Origin: Polyangiaceae bacterium
Lineage (GTDB): Bacteria; Myxococcota_A; Polyangia; Polyangiales; Polyangiaceae
Reading direction: 5' to 3'
Assembly: GCA_025937835.1 (NCBI GenBank)
Contig: JAICQO010000014.1
Location: 33,530 to 97,529, forward strand
DNA: 64,000 nt
Each line of letters begins with the position of its first letter. Position 1 is the first letter of the stretch. The notes beneath the pieces are model-generated. The model did no database searches. It saw only the letters and a list, made by a program, of their open reading frames with translations, and was not told where the DNA came from. The position numbers and the translations under genes were made by a program. Shown piece after piece: positions 57,446 to 64,000 of this stretch.

Positions 57446-58636
57446 TTAGCGCGTGTGCTGACCAAAGAGCTGACAGGCCCAGACCCTGCCCGAGCCGTCT
57501 CGAACCGCGCCGATGCCGACGGCGTCGAAGCTCGGGCTCAGCATGTTCGCGCGATGCGACGGGCTGGCGAAGAGCTTGCGATGGACGAGCACGACGTCGC
57601 GGGCGAGCGCCACGTTTTCTCCGGCGCTCCGCAATTCGAGCCCGGCGGCCCGCGCGCGCTCCGCTGGGTTGCCCCGACCGAGATCGTGCCCGATACGGCC
57701 GGCGTCGAGCATCGCCCGTGCATGACTTTGGGCCAGGCGGTCGAGGCTTTCGTCGCGCCGCAACCGGGGCAAGCCTTCCTCATTTCTGGCCTGCGCGAGC
57801 ATGAGCTCCAGCGCCAGGGCAAGCTCCATCGCAGGATCCGCGGCGGCTTCACCCGGCGCCGGCTCCGGTTCGGCATGCTCGGGCGGCTCGACGTCGGCGA
57901 ACACCAGGGCCTCGAGCACCGGGCGTGGGCCGCCGTCTACCTCGGCCAGCACCTGGACGAGGAAGCGGCCGGGACGGTCGAGCGCGAACGGCGCGCTCAG
58001 CCGTCTTCCGTCGAAAGCCGTCGGCAACGGGCGGGGCGAGCGGCTCGGACCGAGCAAGACGACCTTCGCCCCGCTCGCCGGGACGCGCATCGCGGCGCGC
58101 AAGGTCAACCAGCTGCCGACTCGAGCGCGGATCGGCAGCGGCTCGAGGTCGGCCAGGACGTCCGCGGCCACCACCGCCAGCGAAGACTGCGCCCCGCGCC
58201 ACGCGAGGGCGAGCCCGCAGCGCTGCTCGCCTACCGGCACGCTGCTCGTGAGCCAGCTCCGGAGCCGGGGCTGTGCGAGCGCCGGATCGTCGCTCTGGGA
58301 TCGGGCGAAGCTCCGCGGCCAGACGTAGGGCGCCCCCTGTTGCCGGAGCAGGAGCTCGAGCTCGACGGTGTCCGGGAGCGGCTCGCCTGCGCCGAAGCGC
58401 TCGGCCAGCACCAGTGCCACGCGGTCGAGCGCGCCGTCGCGGCGCTGGCAGCCCTCACCGAGCAGGCTGTCCGCTCTGGCGTCCGGGACGACCGGTTCGG
58501 GCGAGCCGGTGGCGGTCTGCCAGCCGGTAGCGCCGGAGGTCGCAGCGCCGCTCGCGTTACGCGCCGCGGCGGGGGCGGGGACCGCGGAAGAAGGCGCGCG
58601 CCCCGGTCCGCAGCCGGCAACCAGTGCCAGCGTCAC
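57446..58636 (-). CDS. CAP/SCP-domain lipoprotein, start uncertain
   Basis: At least 396 residues from the GTG at 58636. The sequence just before it (TTRRTFAVTLALVAGC) looks like the full signal peptide with lipobox VAGC, but no usual start codon is in frame until a position inside the divergent MCE gene, so the real start may be a rare codon a little upstream. Residues about 60-290 are a beta-rich region of unknown type. The C-terminal CAP domain has LDRLAQSHARAMLDAGRIGHDLG, AGENVALA and SPSHRANMLSPSFDAVGIG; the usual CAP His/Glu cluster is partly visible. Function unknown. Confidence 0.75.
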   Translation of the reverse strand: MTLALVAGCGPGRAPSSAVPAPAAARNASGAATSGATGWQTATGSPEPVVPDARADSLLGEGCQRRDGALDRVALVLAERFGAGEPLPDTVELELLLRQQGAPYVWPRSFARSQSDDPALAQPRLRSWLTSSVPVGEQRCGLALAWRGAQSSLAVVAADVLADLEPLPIRARVGSWLTLRAAMRVPASGAKVVLLGPSRSPRPLPTAFDGRRLSAPFALDRPGRFLVQVLAEVDGGPRPVLEALVFADVEPPEHAEPEPAPGEAAADPAMELALALELMLAQARNEEGLPRLRRDESLDRLAQSHARAMLDAGRIGHDLGRGNPAERARAAGLELRSAGENVALARDVVLVHRKLFASPSHRANMLSPSFDAVGIGAVRDGSGRVWACQLFGQHTR

Positions 58637-58677
58637 GGCAAACGTTCGGCGAGTAGTGTTAGGGTGAGGCCGTCCAC

Positions 58678-58698
58678 ATGGACCAGACGTCCGAATGA
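58678..58698 (+). other. Possible 6-codon leader ORF overlapping the MCE start
   Basis: ATG GAC CAG ACG TCC GAA TGA: the stop overlaps the MCE start codon as ATGA. A TAGGGT hexamer (58660-58665) lies 12 nt before this ATG. Whether it is translated is not known. Confidence 0.22.
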
Positions 58699-60167
58699 GC
58701 AGACTGGCGCGGCTTACTACGGCGGCCAAGGTCGGCGTTTTTGCAGTCGTCACGGCCGTGGCGGGTTTCTTCATCTACTCGTTCGCCAGCAAGTCCGGCG
58801 GGTCGGGGTCCGGCTACCGAGTGTACGCCTTGATGGCGGACGCGTCGGGCCTCGCGAAGCATTCGCACGTGCGGGTCGCTGGCATCCCGGTCGGCTCGAT
58901 CGAATCCATCAAGCTCCAGGGGCACCAGGCGCGCGTCGACATCCGCGTCAACAACGAGGTGAAGCTCTACGAAGACGGCACCGTGTCGAAGGTGGCGTCG
59001 AGCCTGCTCGGTGAGTACTTCCTGGCGATCACGCCGGGGACGGAGGGCCGTCGCGAGCTGAAGGAGGGCGACCGGATCCAGGTGGGGATGGAGGGCGTCA
59101 CCACCGACGAGATCATGCGCCAGGTCTCGGACATCGCGAAAGACGTGAAGCAGGTCACCTCGGCGCTCGCCGAGTCCGTGGGCAGCGATCAGGGGCGCGA
59201 CAACCTCAAGTCCACGCTCGAGAACCTGGCACAGGTGACCGAGGCCCTGAACCAGACGGTGCGGGAGAACCGCCAGGCGGTGCGCAACATCCTCAGCAAC
59301 GTCGAGCGCATCACGGCCGAGGGCCGCCCGGAGATCAAAGAGATCCTCGAGAACGTGCGCGAGAGCACCAGCGAAATCCGCGAGCTGCTCGCCAAGACCG
59401 AGGGCGAGGGCCAGAAGGCGGGCGAGGTCCGGCAGATCGTCGACAAGGTGAACCGCGCGAGCTCGAGCCTCGAGAACGCGCTGAAGAACCTGGACGAGGT
59501 GTCCGGCCGGCTCGAGCGCGGCGAGGGCACGCTGGGCCGTCTGACCAAGGACGAGAAGCTCATCAACGAGGTCGAGGGCGTCGCCGAGAGCGTGAACGAG
59601 TTCGTGGGCGGCGTGTCGCGGCTGCAGACGATCGTGCTGCTGCGGACCGACTACCAGTTCCTCGCCAGCACGGTGAAGAGCTACGTCGAGCTCCGGCTCC
59701 AGCCGCGCGAGGACAAGTACTACGTGATCGAGGTCGTGAACGAGCCGCGCGGCCTCACGCTGTACGAGCAGATCGACGTCGATACCACGAACCCCAACGA
59801 CCCCCCGCACTACCGCGAGGTGCGCACCATCACCACCAACAGCCTGCGCTTCTCGCTGCAGTTCGCGCAGTCGTTCGGGCCGTTCACGGGCCGGTTCGGG
59901 TTGAAGGAGTCGACCGGCGGCGTCGGCCTCGACCTGTCCTTGTTCGAGAGCCGCTTCGAGCTGCGGCAGGATCTGTTCGGCTTCGGCGAGGTGGTGCTCC
60001 CCCGCTATCGCGTCTCGCTCGGCTACGAGTTCGTCAAGCGCTTCTGGTTGCTGGGCGGCGTCGACGACGTCTTCAGCCCGTCGCGCCGCGACTACTTCGT
60101 GGGCGTGGCCCTGAAGTTCAACGACGAAGATCTGAAGACGATCTTGCCGTTTGCGCCGGGGCCGTAG
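58695..60167 (+). CDS. MCE-domain (MlaD-like) protein with C-terminal barrel-like domain
   Basis: 490 residues. One membrane helix (VGVFAVVTAVAGFFIYSF, about 13-30) anchors it in the inner membrane. The MCE domain (about 40-115) has YALMADASGLAKHSHVRVAGIPVGSIESI and LLGEYFLAITPG. A long coiled coil (about 125-290) with repeated NV/RE heptads follows. Residues about 305-490 are alternating amphipathic strands that look like an OM barrel (FRLELRQDLFGFGEVVLPRYRVSLGYEF-like). MCE proteins move lipids between membranes. No MlaE permease or MlaF ATPase gene is adjacent. Confidence 0.85.
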   Translation: MSRLARLTTAAKVGVFAVVTAVAGFFIYSFASKSGGSGSGYRVYALMADASGLAKHSHVRVAGIPVGSIESIKLQGHQARVDIRVNNEVKLYEDGTVSKVASSLLGEYFLAITPGTEGRRELKEGDRIQVGMEGVTTDEIMRQVSDIAKDVKQVTSALAESVGSDQGRDNLKSTLENLAQVTEALNQTVRENRQAVRNILSNVERITAEGRPEIKEILENVRESTSEIRELLAKTEGEGQKAGEVRQIVDKVNRASSSLENALKNLDEVSGRLERGEGTLGRLTKDEKLINEVEGVAESVNEFVGGVSRLQTIVLLRTDYQFLASTVKSYVELRLQPREDKYYVIEVVNEPRGLTLYEQIDVDTTNPNDPPHYREVRTITTNSLRFSLQFAQSFGPFTGRFGLKESTGGVGLDLSLFESRFELRQDLFGFGEVVLPRYRVSLGYEFVKRFWLLGGVDDVFSPSRRDYFVGVALKFNDEDLKTILPFAPGP

Positions 60168-60174
60168 CTCCGCC

Positions 60175-61284
60175 TCAGCGGATCGAGATCCGAACCTCGG
60201 CCTTGCCGGCGCTCTGGTAGCCCTCGACGCTCAGCGAAACTTCGTAGAGCGAGCCCATCGGCATGCCGTTGTTCTTCCAGGCGTTGAAGTGATTGGCGAC
60301 GGTGATGGCGCCGCTGGTCTTGCCGTTGCTCACCGGCTTCTTCTCGGTGCGCACGCTCCAGTATTGCGTGAACGAGCCGTTGCCTTGGATGTTCGCGCCG
60401 CTTCTCGGGATCTTGTAGAGGTCGTAGGTGCCGCCGTCGCTCGTCACGGTCGCACCGACACGGCCCTCTCCGCCCGGCGGACGCCAGTTACCCCAGCTAT
60501 CGACGATGTAGTACTCGACGAGCGGGTTGGTCGTCCAACCGTACACCGTGAGGTACGAGTTGCCGTTCGGCTGGTAGTTGGCCTCGTAGCCCACGACCAG
60601 CGCCTCCGTTCCGGGGCGGATCCCCTTCCGCCCGAGCAGATTGTTGATGTTGCTCCATTCGACGTTGAAGCCGTCGGGCGTGAGGGTGAGCGTGCCGGTC
60701 CCCGAGTCTTTCCAGTACTCGTAGGTGTAACCGCAGTGCTTACCGGTCGCGTTGCTGGTGAGCGAGCGGTTGCCCTCGGTGCAGCCGCTCGAGGGGATTC
60801 CGTTACCCGAGCCCCCGTTGCCGCTTGCAACGCCGCCCGTCGGCGAACCACCGGTGGCACTTCCGCCAGTCGAGCTGCCGCCGGTTGCCTTGCCGCCGGC
60901 TCCCGGGAAACCGAACCCTCTTCCTCCCGTGGGTGCGCCGCCGGTCGCAGGTGAGGTGCCGCCGGTTACGGGACTGAGCCCGCCCGTGGACACGCCACCC
61001 GTGCTCGGTCGAGTGCCGCCGGTCGAGCCTCCGGTTCCGCCATTTCTGCCGCCCGTCGGTGCGCCGCCGGTCGGAGGGGTCGTCGAGCGTCCGCCGCTCG
61101 CCGTCTGGCCGCCGCTCGGGGAGGTGTGCACGCCTCCTCCGCCGCCGGACGCGATGGCGCCGGCCCCTTGCCCGCCAGAATGAGGTGAGCCGATGGAGCC
61201 CTCAGGATCTTCAATCTGAGCGGTGCAGTTCACGCCCAACAGAATTATGCCGAGGGAGCAGTTTAGCAGTGTTAGCGTTCGCAT
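60175..61284 (-). CDS. GH11 endo-1,4-beta-xylanase lipoprotein
   Basis: 369 residues. The signal peptide ends LLGVNC (C20). A GG/TGG linker spans about 35-165. The GH11 jelly roll follows: YEYWKDSGTGTLTL, FNVEWSNINNLLGRKG, PLVEYYIVDSWGNWRPPG with the nucleophile E257, the thumb region, TQYWSVR, and NHFNAWKNNGMPMG then VEGYQSAGKA with the acid/base E354. Both catalytic glutamates are present, so it should be active on xylan. A lipid anchor on a GH11 enzyme is unusual. It uses the same linker style as the GH43 lipoprotein. Confidence 0.93.
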   Translation of the reverse strand: MRTLTLLNCSLGIILLGVNCTAQIEDPEGSIGSPHSGGQGAGAIASGGGGGVHTSPSGGQTASGGRSTTPPTGGAPTGGRNGGTGGSTGGTRPSTGGVSTGGLSPVTGGTSPATGGAPTGGRGFGFPGAGGKATGGSSTGGSATGGSPTGGVASGNGGSGNGIPSSGCTEGNRSLTSNATGKHCGYTYEYWKDSGTGTLTLTPDGFNVEWSNINNLLGRKGIRPGTEALVVGYEANYQPNGNSYLTVYGWTTNPLVEYYIVDSWGNWRPPGGEGRVGATVTSDGGTYDLYKIPRSGANIQGNGSFTQYWSVRTEKKPVSNGKTSGAITVANHFNAWKNNGMPMGSLYEVSLSVEGYQSAGKAEVRISIR

Positions 61285-61590
61285 ACATCCGCCTCGCGGT
61301 TGCTCGTCTTCTTCAGATGGGGTGTTCGATGGGCCAGGTGAGTTTCGAGCGGGCGCCGTGTCCTCAGGCTTCTCGCTTACCGGCGCGAAGTTGCAACTCC
61401 GCGGTGTGAAGTAACACCGCCTTCAAAGGTAGCGCGCGGACCCCGATCGCGCTCTCCAAGCGTATGCCGTTCTGAGCTAGGACTTGCCGTAGCTGAACGA
61501 CCACGTAGCGCGACACCGCACCACAGCCGGCTAACTGTATTTATCGATTGTGACTGAAGCGGCGTGGCGCGCGCCCGAAGGCCCGCTGCG
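61285..61590. other. Intergenic region between xylanase and kinase genes
   Basis: 306 nt with no convincing gene (small ORFs here look non-coding). It holds the upstream region of the xylanase and, near 61389-61420, two symmetric elements described separately. I see no clear -35/-10 pair. Confidence 0.5.
61401..61420. other. Perfect hairpin, preceded by a 10-bp palindrome
   Basis: GCGGTGT and ACACCGC form 7-bp arms around 6 nt. Immediately before it (61389-61398) is the perfect palindrome AGTTGCAACT. They lie about 105-135 nt before the xylanase start and about 170 nt after the kinase stop, so they may be a terminator for the kinase gene or an operator for the xylanase gene. Confidence 0.4.
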
Positions 61591-63630
61591 TCAGCGAGCC
61601 CAGTCGATCCAGCCGAGCGCCTGCGCCGTGACCAGGGCCGCGCAAGCTTCCCTCGAGGTCACGATCCGCGCGTCCCGGTGAACGCGCTGCGAGGTGAGGC
61701 GGTCGAGCGCTTCGTCGATCGTGATCCGCGCGTTGACGAAACCGGCCACGGCGTGCAGCGACGCCGGCGCGGTCCCGCGTTCGCGGCCCTGTGGCGCGGC
61801 GTCCGAGCGCGCGCCCGGCACGATCTGAGTCGTACCGAGCGGCAAGTACGAGCGCGGCGAGCCCTGCGCCGACAAGATCGCGCCCGCCATCATCGGGCTC
61901 GCGATGTCGAGGTCGAGCGGGAAGTCCACGCGCGTGGGAGCGGTGCCTCGATAGAACGACGCCAGGCCCTCTTCCCAGGTGCAGAGCGCCGCGACGCGAT
62001 CGCGGCCCTGATCGCGGATGGCGCGGAACACGTCGACCGCGTCGGCGAGGCCGAGCCCGATCAGCGTGTCGCCCAGGCGACCGTTGTACTCGGCGAGCGC
62101 ACCGAGCGCGGTCTCGAGCTGCTCGCGCGAGATGCGCCCGCGCCGCACCAGATACTCTCCGAGCAATTCCTCGCGCTCCGACGACGCCACGTGGTGGAGC
62201 CGGCCGCGGTCTAGGTAGATCTCCTTGCGGCTCGAGCGCCCGGGTCCGAGCGTGCGCTGCACGAACAGCGCGCCGGTCTCACCGCGGATGCGGAGGTGGG
62301 CGAGCACGTGCAGCATGTTCGTGTCCCGGAGCAGCGCCTGGTAGTCGGGGGCACCCGGTTCGAAAACGCGGCTGGTGGTGGCCGTGGTGGACGGCAAGAG
62401 GTGGCGCGCCAGCTCGTGAACGTCGCGGATCTTGCGGAACGGTTGGCCCATCAACGCGACCTCGTCGTCTCCGCCGAGATCGCCCGTGGCCACCATCTCG
62501 ATCAGCTTCGCGAACGAGACGTTGTCGTTCACTGCCCCGCCGGCACGTCGGATGCGGGACGCGGCCTCGATCGAGATCCCGCTGTCTGGTCGCACCGCCT
62601 GCAGCTGGCTGCTCGAGCTCTTCACCGCCTGCATGCGGTTCACGCTCTCGCGGATCTGTCCTTCCAGCTTGCGCGCGAGCTGCGACGAGTCGCGCGCCCA
62701 CGACACCCACTCCGCGAGCCGCTTCTTGTGCTGCGCCCGTTTCGAGCCTTCGAACGGCGCGAGCGCGTCGGAGAGCTCGGCGGCGCTCGCGTAGCGGTCG
62801 TCCGGATACCGGGCGAGCGCCTTCTCGCACACGGCCAGCATGCCGTCCGGCAGCATCGAGGCGGCGCTGCGCAGGGGCTCGATGTTGCTGTCGCGGATCG
62901 CGAGCAAGACCGCGAGCTGCCCGCTGCCCGGGAACACACGCTCGCCGATCAGCATCTCGCCGAGCAGCGCCGCGAGCGAGAACAAATCGGTGCGGTGGTC
63001 GAACGGCTCGCCGGCGATTTGCTCGGGCGCGAGGTAGCCGAACTTGCCCTTGAGCCGCGTCGGCTCTGCCGGCCGAGCCGGCTGTTCGATGCGCGCGATG
63101 CCGAAATCGCCGAGCTTCACCTCGCCGGCGATCGACAGGTAGATGTTGGACGGCGTGACGTCGCGATGCACGATGTTGAGCGGCACTCCCTCGGCGTCGC
63201 GCGCCACGTGCACGGCCGAAAGCGCGGCCAGCACCGAGCGGGCGATGTACACGGCGAGCGCAGGCTCGAGCCGGCGTTGTTCGGTGTCGCAACGCCGCAG
63301 CAGGCGGTACAGGTCGACGCCCTCGACGTATTCCATGGCCAGGTACGGCTCCTGGCCGACCATGCCCGCGCCGAACACCGTGACCACGTTCGGGTGGGGG
63401 ACAGCGCGGTGAAGCTCCGCTTCGCGCTCCAGCAGGTCGAGCCCGCTCTCGCGAGCGCTCGGGAGCAGGCGCTTGACGACCAAGCGCATGGCGGGAACGG
63501 TGCCGACCCGAGGACGCGCCAGGAAGACCTCGGCGCTACCCCCGACCGCTATCCGCCGTTCCAACACGAACGGGCCGAAGGGTCTCTGGTCGGGGCGACC
63601 CCCCTGCTGTTCACTGTCCACGCCCCTCAT
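61591..63630 (-). CDS. Ser/Thr protein kinase with DUF4388 (PATAN-like) C-terminus
   Basis: 679 residues from the ATG at 63630, preceded by GGGGG. Kinase core at about 18-285: glycine loop VGGSAEVFLAR, VVKRL (K53), HRDVTPSN (D157), GDFGIAR and LAPEQIAG. A charged stretch of about 90 residues follows. The C-terminal half (about 400-640) has a DUF4388-like domain: GALFVQRTLG, KEIYLDRGRLHHVASSEREELLGEYLVRRGRIS and ALGALAEYNGRLGDTLIGLGL, also found in bacterial regulators. No membrane helix is seen, so it is cytoplasmic. Confidence 0.88.
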   Translation of the reverse strand: MRGVDSEQQGGRPDQRPFGPFVLERRIAVGGSAEVFLARPRVGTVPAMRLVVKRLLPSARESGLDLLEREAELHRAVPHPNVVTVFGAGMVGQEPYLAMEYVEGVDLYRLLRRCDTEQRRLEPALAVYIARSVLAALSAVHVARDAEGVPLNIVHRDVTPSNIYLSIAGEVKLGDFGIARIEQPARPAEPTRLKGKFGYLAPEQIAGEPFDHRTDLFSLAALLGEMLIGERVFPGSGQLAVLLAIRDSNIEPLRSAASMLPDGMLAVCEKALARYPDDRYASAAELSDALAPFEGSKRAQHKKRLAEWVSWARDSSQLARKLEGQIRESVNRMQAVKSSSSQLQAVRPDSGISIEAASRIRRAGGAVNDNVSFAKLIEMVATGDLGGDDEVALMGQPFRKIRDVHELARHLLPSTTATTSRVFEPGAPDYQALLRDTNMLHVLAHLRIRGETGALFVQRTLGPGRSSRKEIYLDRGRLHHVASSEREELLGEYLVRRGRISREQLETALGALAEYNGRLGDTLIGLGLADAVDVFRAIRDQGRDRVAALCTWEEGLASFYRGTAPTRVDFPLDLDIASPMMAGAILSAQGSPRSYLPLGTTQIVPGARSDAAPQGRERGTAPASLHAVAGFVNARITIDEALDRLTSQRVHRDARIVTSREACAALVTAQALGWIDWAR

Positions 63631-63724
63631 TATCCCCCGATTTCTTCGCCGCGCGTAGTTTGCAGACAGGTCCCAGCCATTTCGGCCCAAACGGCGTGCT
63701 ATCGCAGACGACGCGCTGTTCCCG

Positions 63725-64000
63725 ATGCATCGGCCACGCACATCCCCCCCACTGCCTTCGAAGCTCGCCGTTCGGGCCTTTTCGCTCGCGCTCTTGCTGT
63801 TTTCCGCGCTGGTCGGCTGCCGCTGCCGTCCCACGCCAACGCCGGCGGCCCGCCCCGAACCTTCGCCCGCGCTGCGCATCGCGCTCTTGTCGAGCGCAGC
63901 CGGCGCCATCGAACCGTGCGGCTGCGTGAAAGACATGCTGGGCGGCGTGGACCACGCCGGGGCGTACTTGCAGAAGGCCGGCGACGCGCCGCTGCTCGTG
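63725..64000 (+). CDS. Predicted lipoprotein (5'-nucleotidase/phosphoesterase-like), cut by window end
   Basis: 92 residues visible, running off the end of the window. The ATG at 63725 opens a basic N-terminus, a hydrophobic helix (FSLALLLFSALVGC) and lipobox LVGC. The mature part begins LRIALLSSAAGAIEPCGCVKDMLGGVDHAGAYL. The EPCGC...GG..RA-like block is typical of exported UshA-type metallophosphatases found in deltaproteobacteria; here it is incomplete. Divergent from the kinase gene, with 94 nt between them. Confidence 0.6.
   Translation, partial: MHRPRTSPPLPSKLAVRAFSLALLLFSALVGCRCRPTPTPAARPEPSPALRIALLSSAAGAIEPCGCVKDMLGGVDHAGAYLQKAGDAPLLV

Overview
The window reads as chromosomal DNA of a GC-rich, Gram-negative deltaproteobacterial (myxobacterial) organism, most likely of the Polyangiales. 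The grounds are the uniformly high GC, several lipoproteins with long Gly/Ser/Thr linkers of the TGGxATGG type before the folded domain, Hanks-type kinases, Cys-rich 'C..DSDC' lipoproteins and OmpA proteins with thrombospondin type-3 repeats. This placement is inference from protein style; there is no rRNA here. I see no phage, insertion sequence, CRISPR array, tRNA or rRNA, and no compositional island. Both ends cut a gene (a minus-strand lipoprotein at base 1, a plus-strand lipoprotein at base 64000).

Layout. 1-6.2 kb: truncated lipoprotein, a DUF4336-like protein, and a MacAB/Lol-type ABC exporter set (two FtsX permeases, ATPase, membrane-fusion protein). 6.3-12.5 kb: GH63-like glycosidase coupled to a class IV aminotransferase, a lipoprotein with three tandem Cu-only superoxide-dismutase-like domains, a GH43 arabinanase lipoprotein and a decayed lipoprotein pseudogene. 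12.5-16.5 kb: unknown protein, RidA, RecR, DnaX. 16.6-21 kb: lipoprotein, sensor histidine kinase and BioA (overlapping starts and stops), then a thioredoxin-like ferredoxin and a Cys-rich lipoprotein. 21-24.1 kb: four overlapping minus-strand envelope genes, one apparently starting at ATC. 24.2-28 kb: four plus-strand OmpA/barrel/lipoprotein genes.

28.1-36.1 kb is the most interesting stretch, a probable iron-uptake locus: a Fur-like palindrome, a FecA-type TonB receptor, a second weaker Fur-like site, a delta-60 repeat lipoprotein, an imelysin-type lipoprotein, an HTTM (vitamin K gamma-carboxylase-like) membrane protein and a beta-barrel protein. 36-48 kb: NADP-binding oxidoreductase, GuaB, CDF metal exporter with a variable His-rich repeat, CesT/YbjN-like protein with PspA, Cys-rich lipoprotein, a secreted CBM9/FG-GAP-like protein, zinc-ribbon protein, Ser/Thr kinase, and a COG3014/LpoB-like lipoprotein pair. 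48-55.5 kb is the rpmH-rnpA-yidD-yidC-jag cluster, split by a type III glutamine synthetase and an opposing kinase-fold gene. 55.5-64 kb: rpmG, OmpA/TSP3 protein, CAP-domain lipoprotein, an MCE protein with a C-terminal barrel-like domain, GH11 xylanase lipoprotein, Ser/Thr kinase with a DUF4388-like tail, and a truncated lipoprotein.

The theme is the cell envelope: lipoproteins, OM barrels, insertion machinery (YidC/YidD/Jag), stress sensing (PspA, histidine kinase, kinases), iron uptake and surface-tethered plant-polysaccharide hydrolases. Many genes overlap by 4 nt. About ten genes carry a TANNNT hexamer 5-14 nt before the start codon, suggesting leaderless or near-leaderless transcripts.
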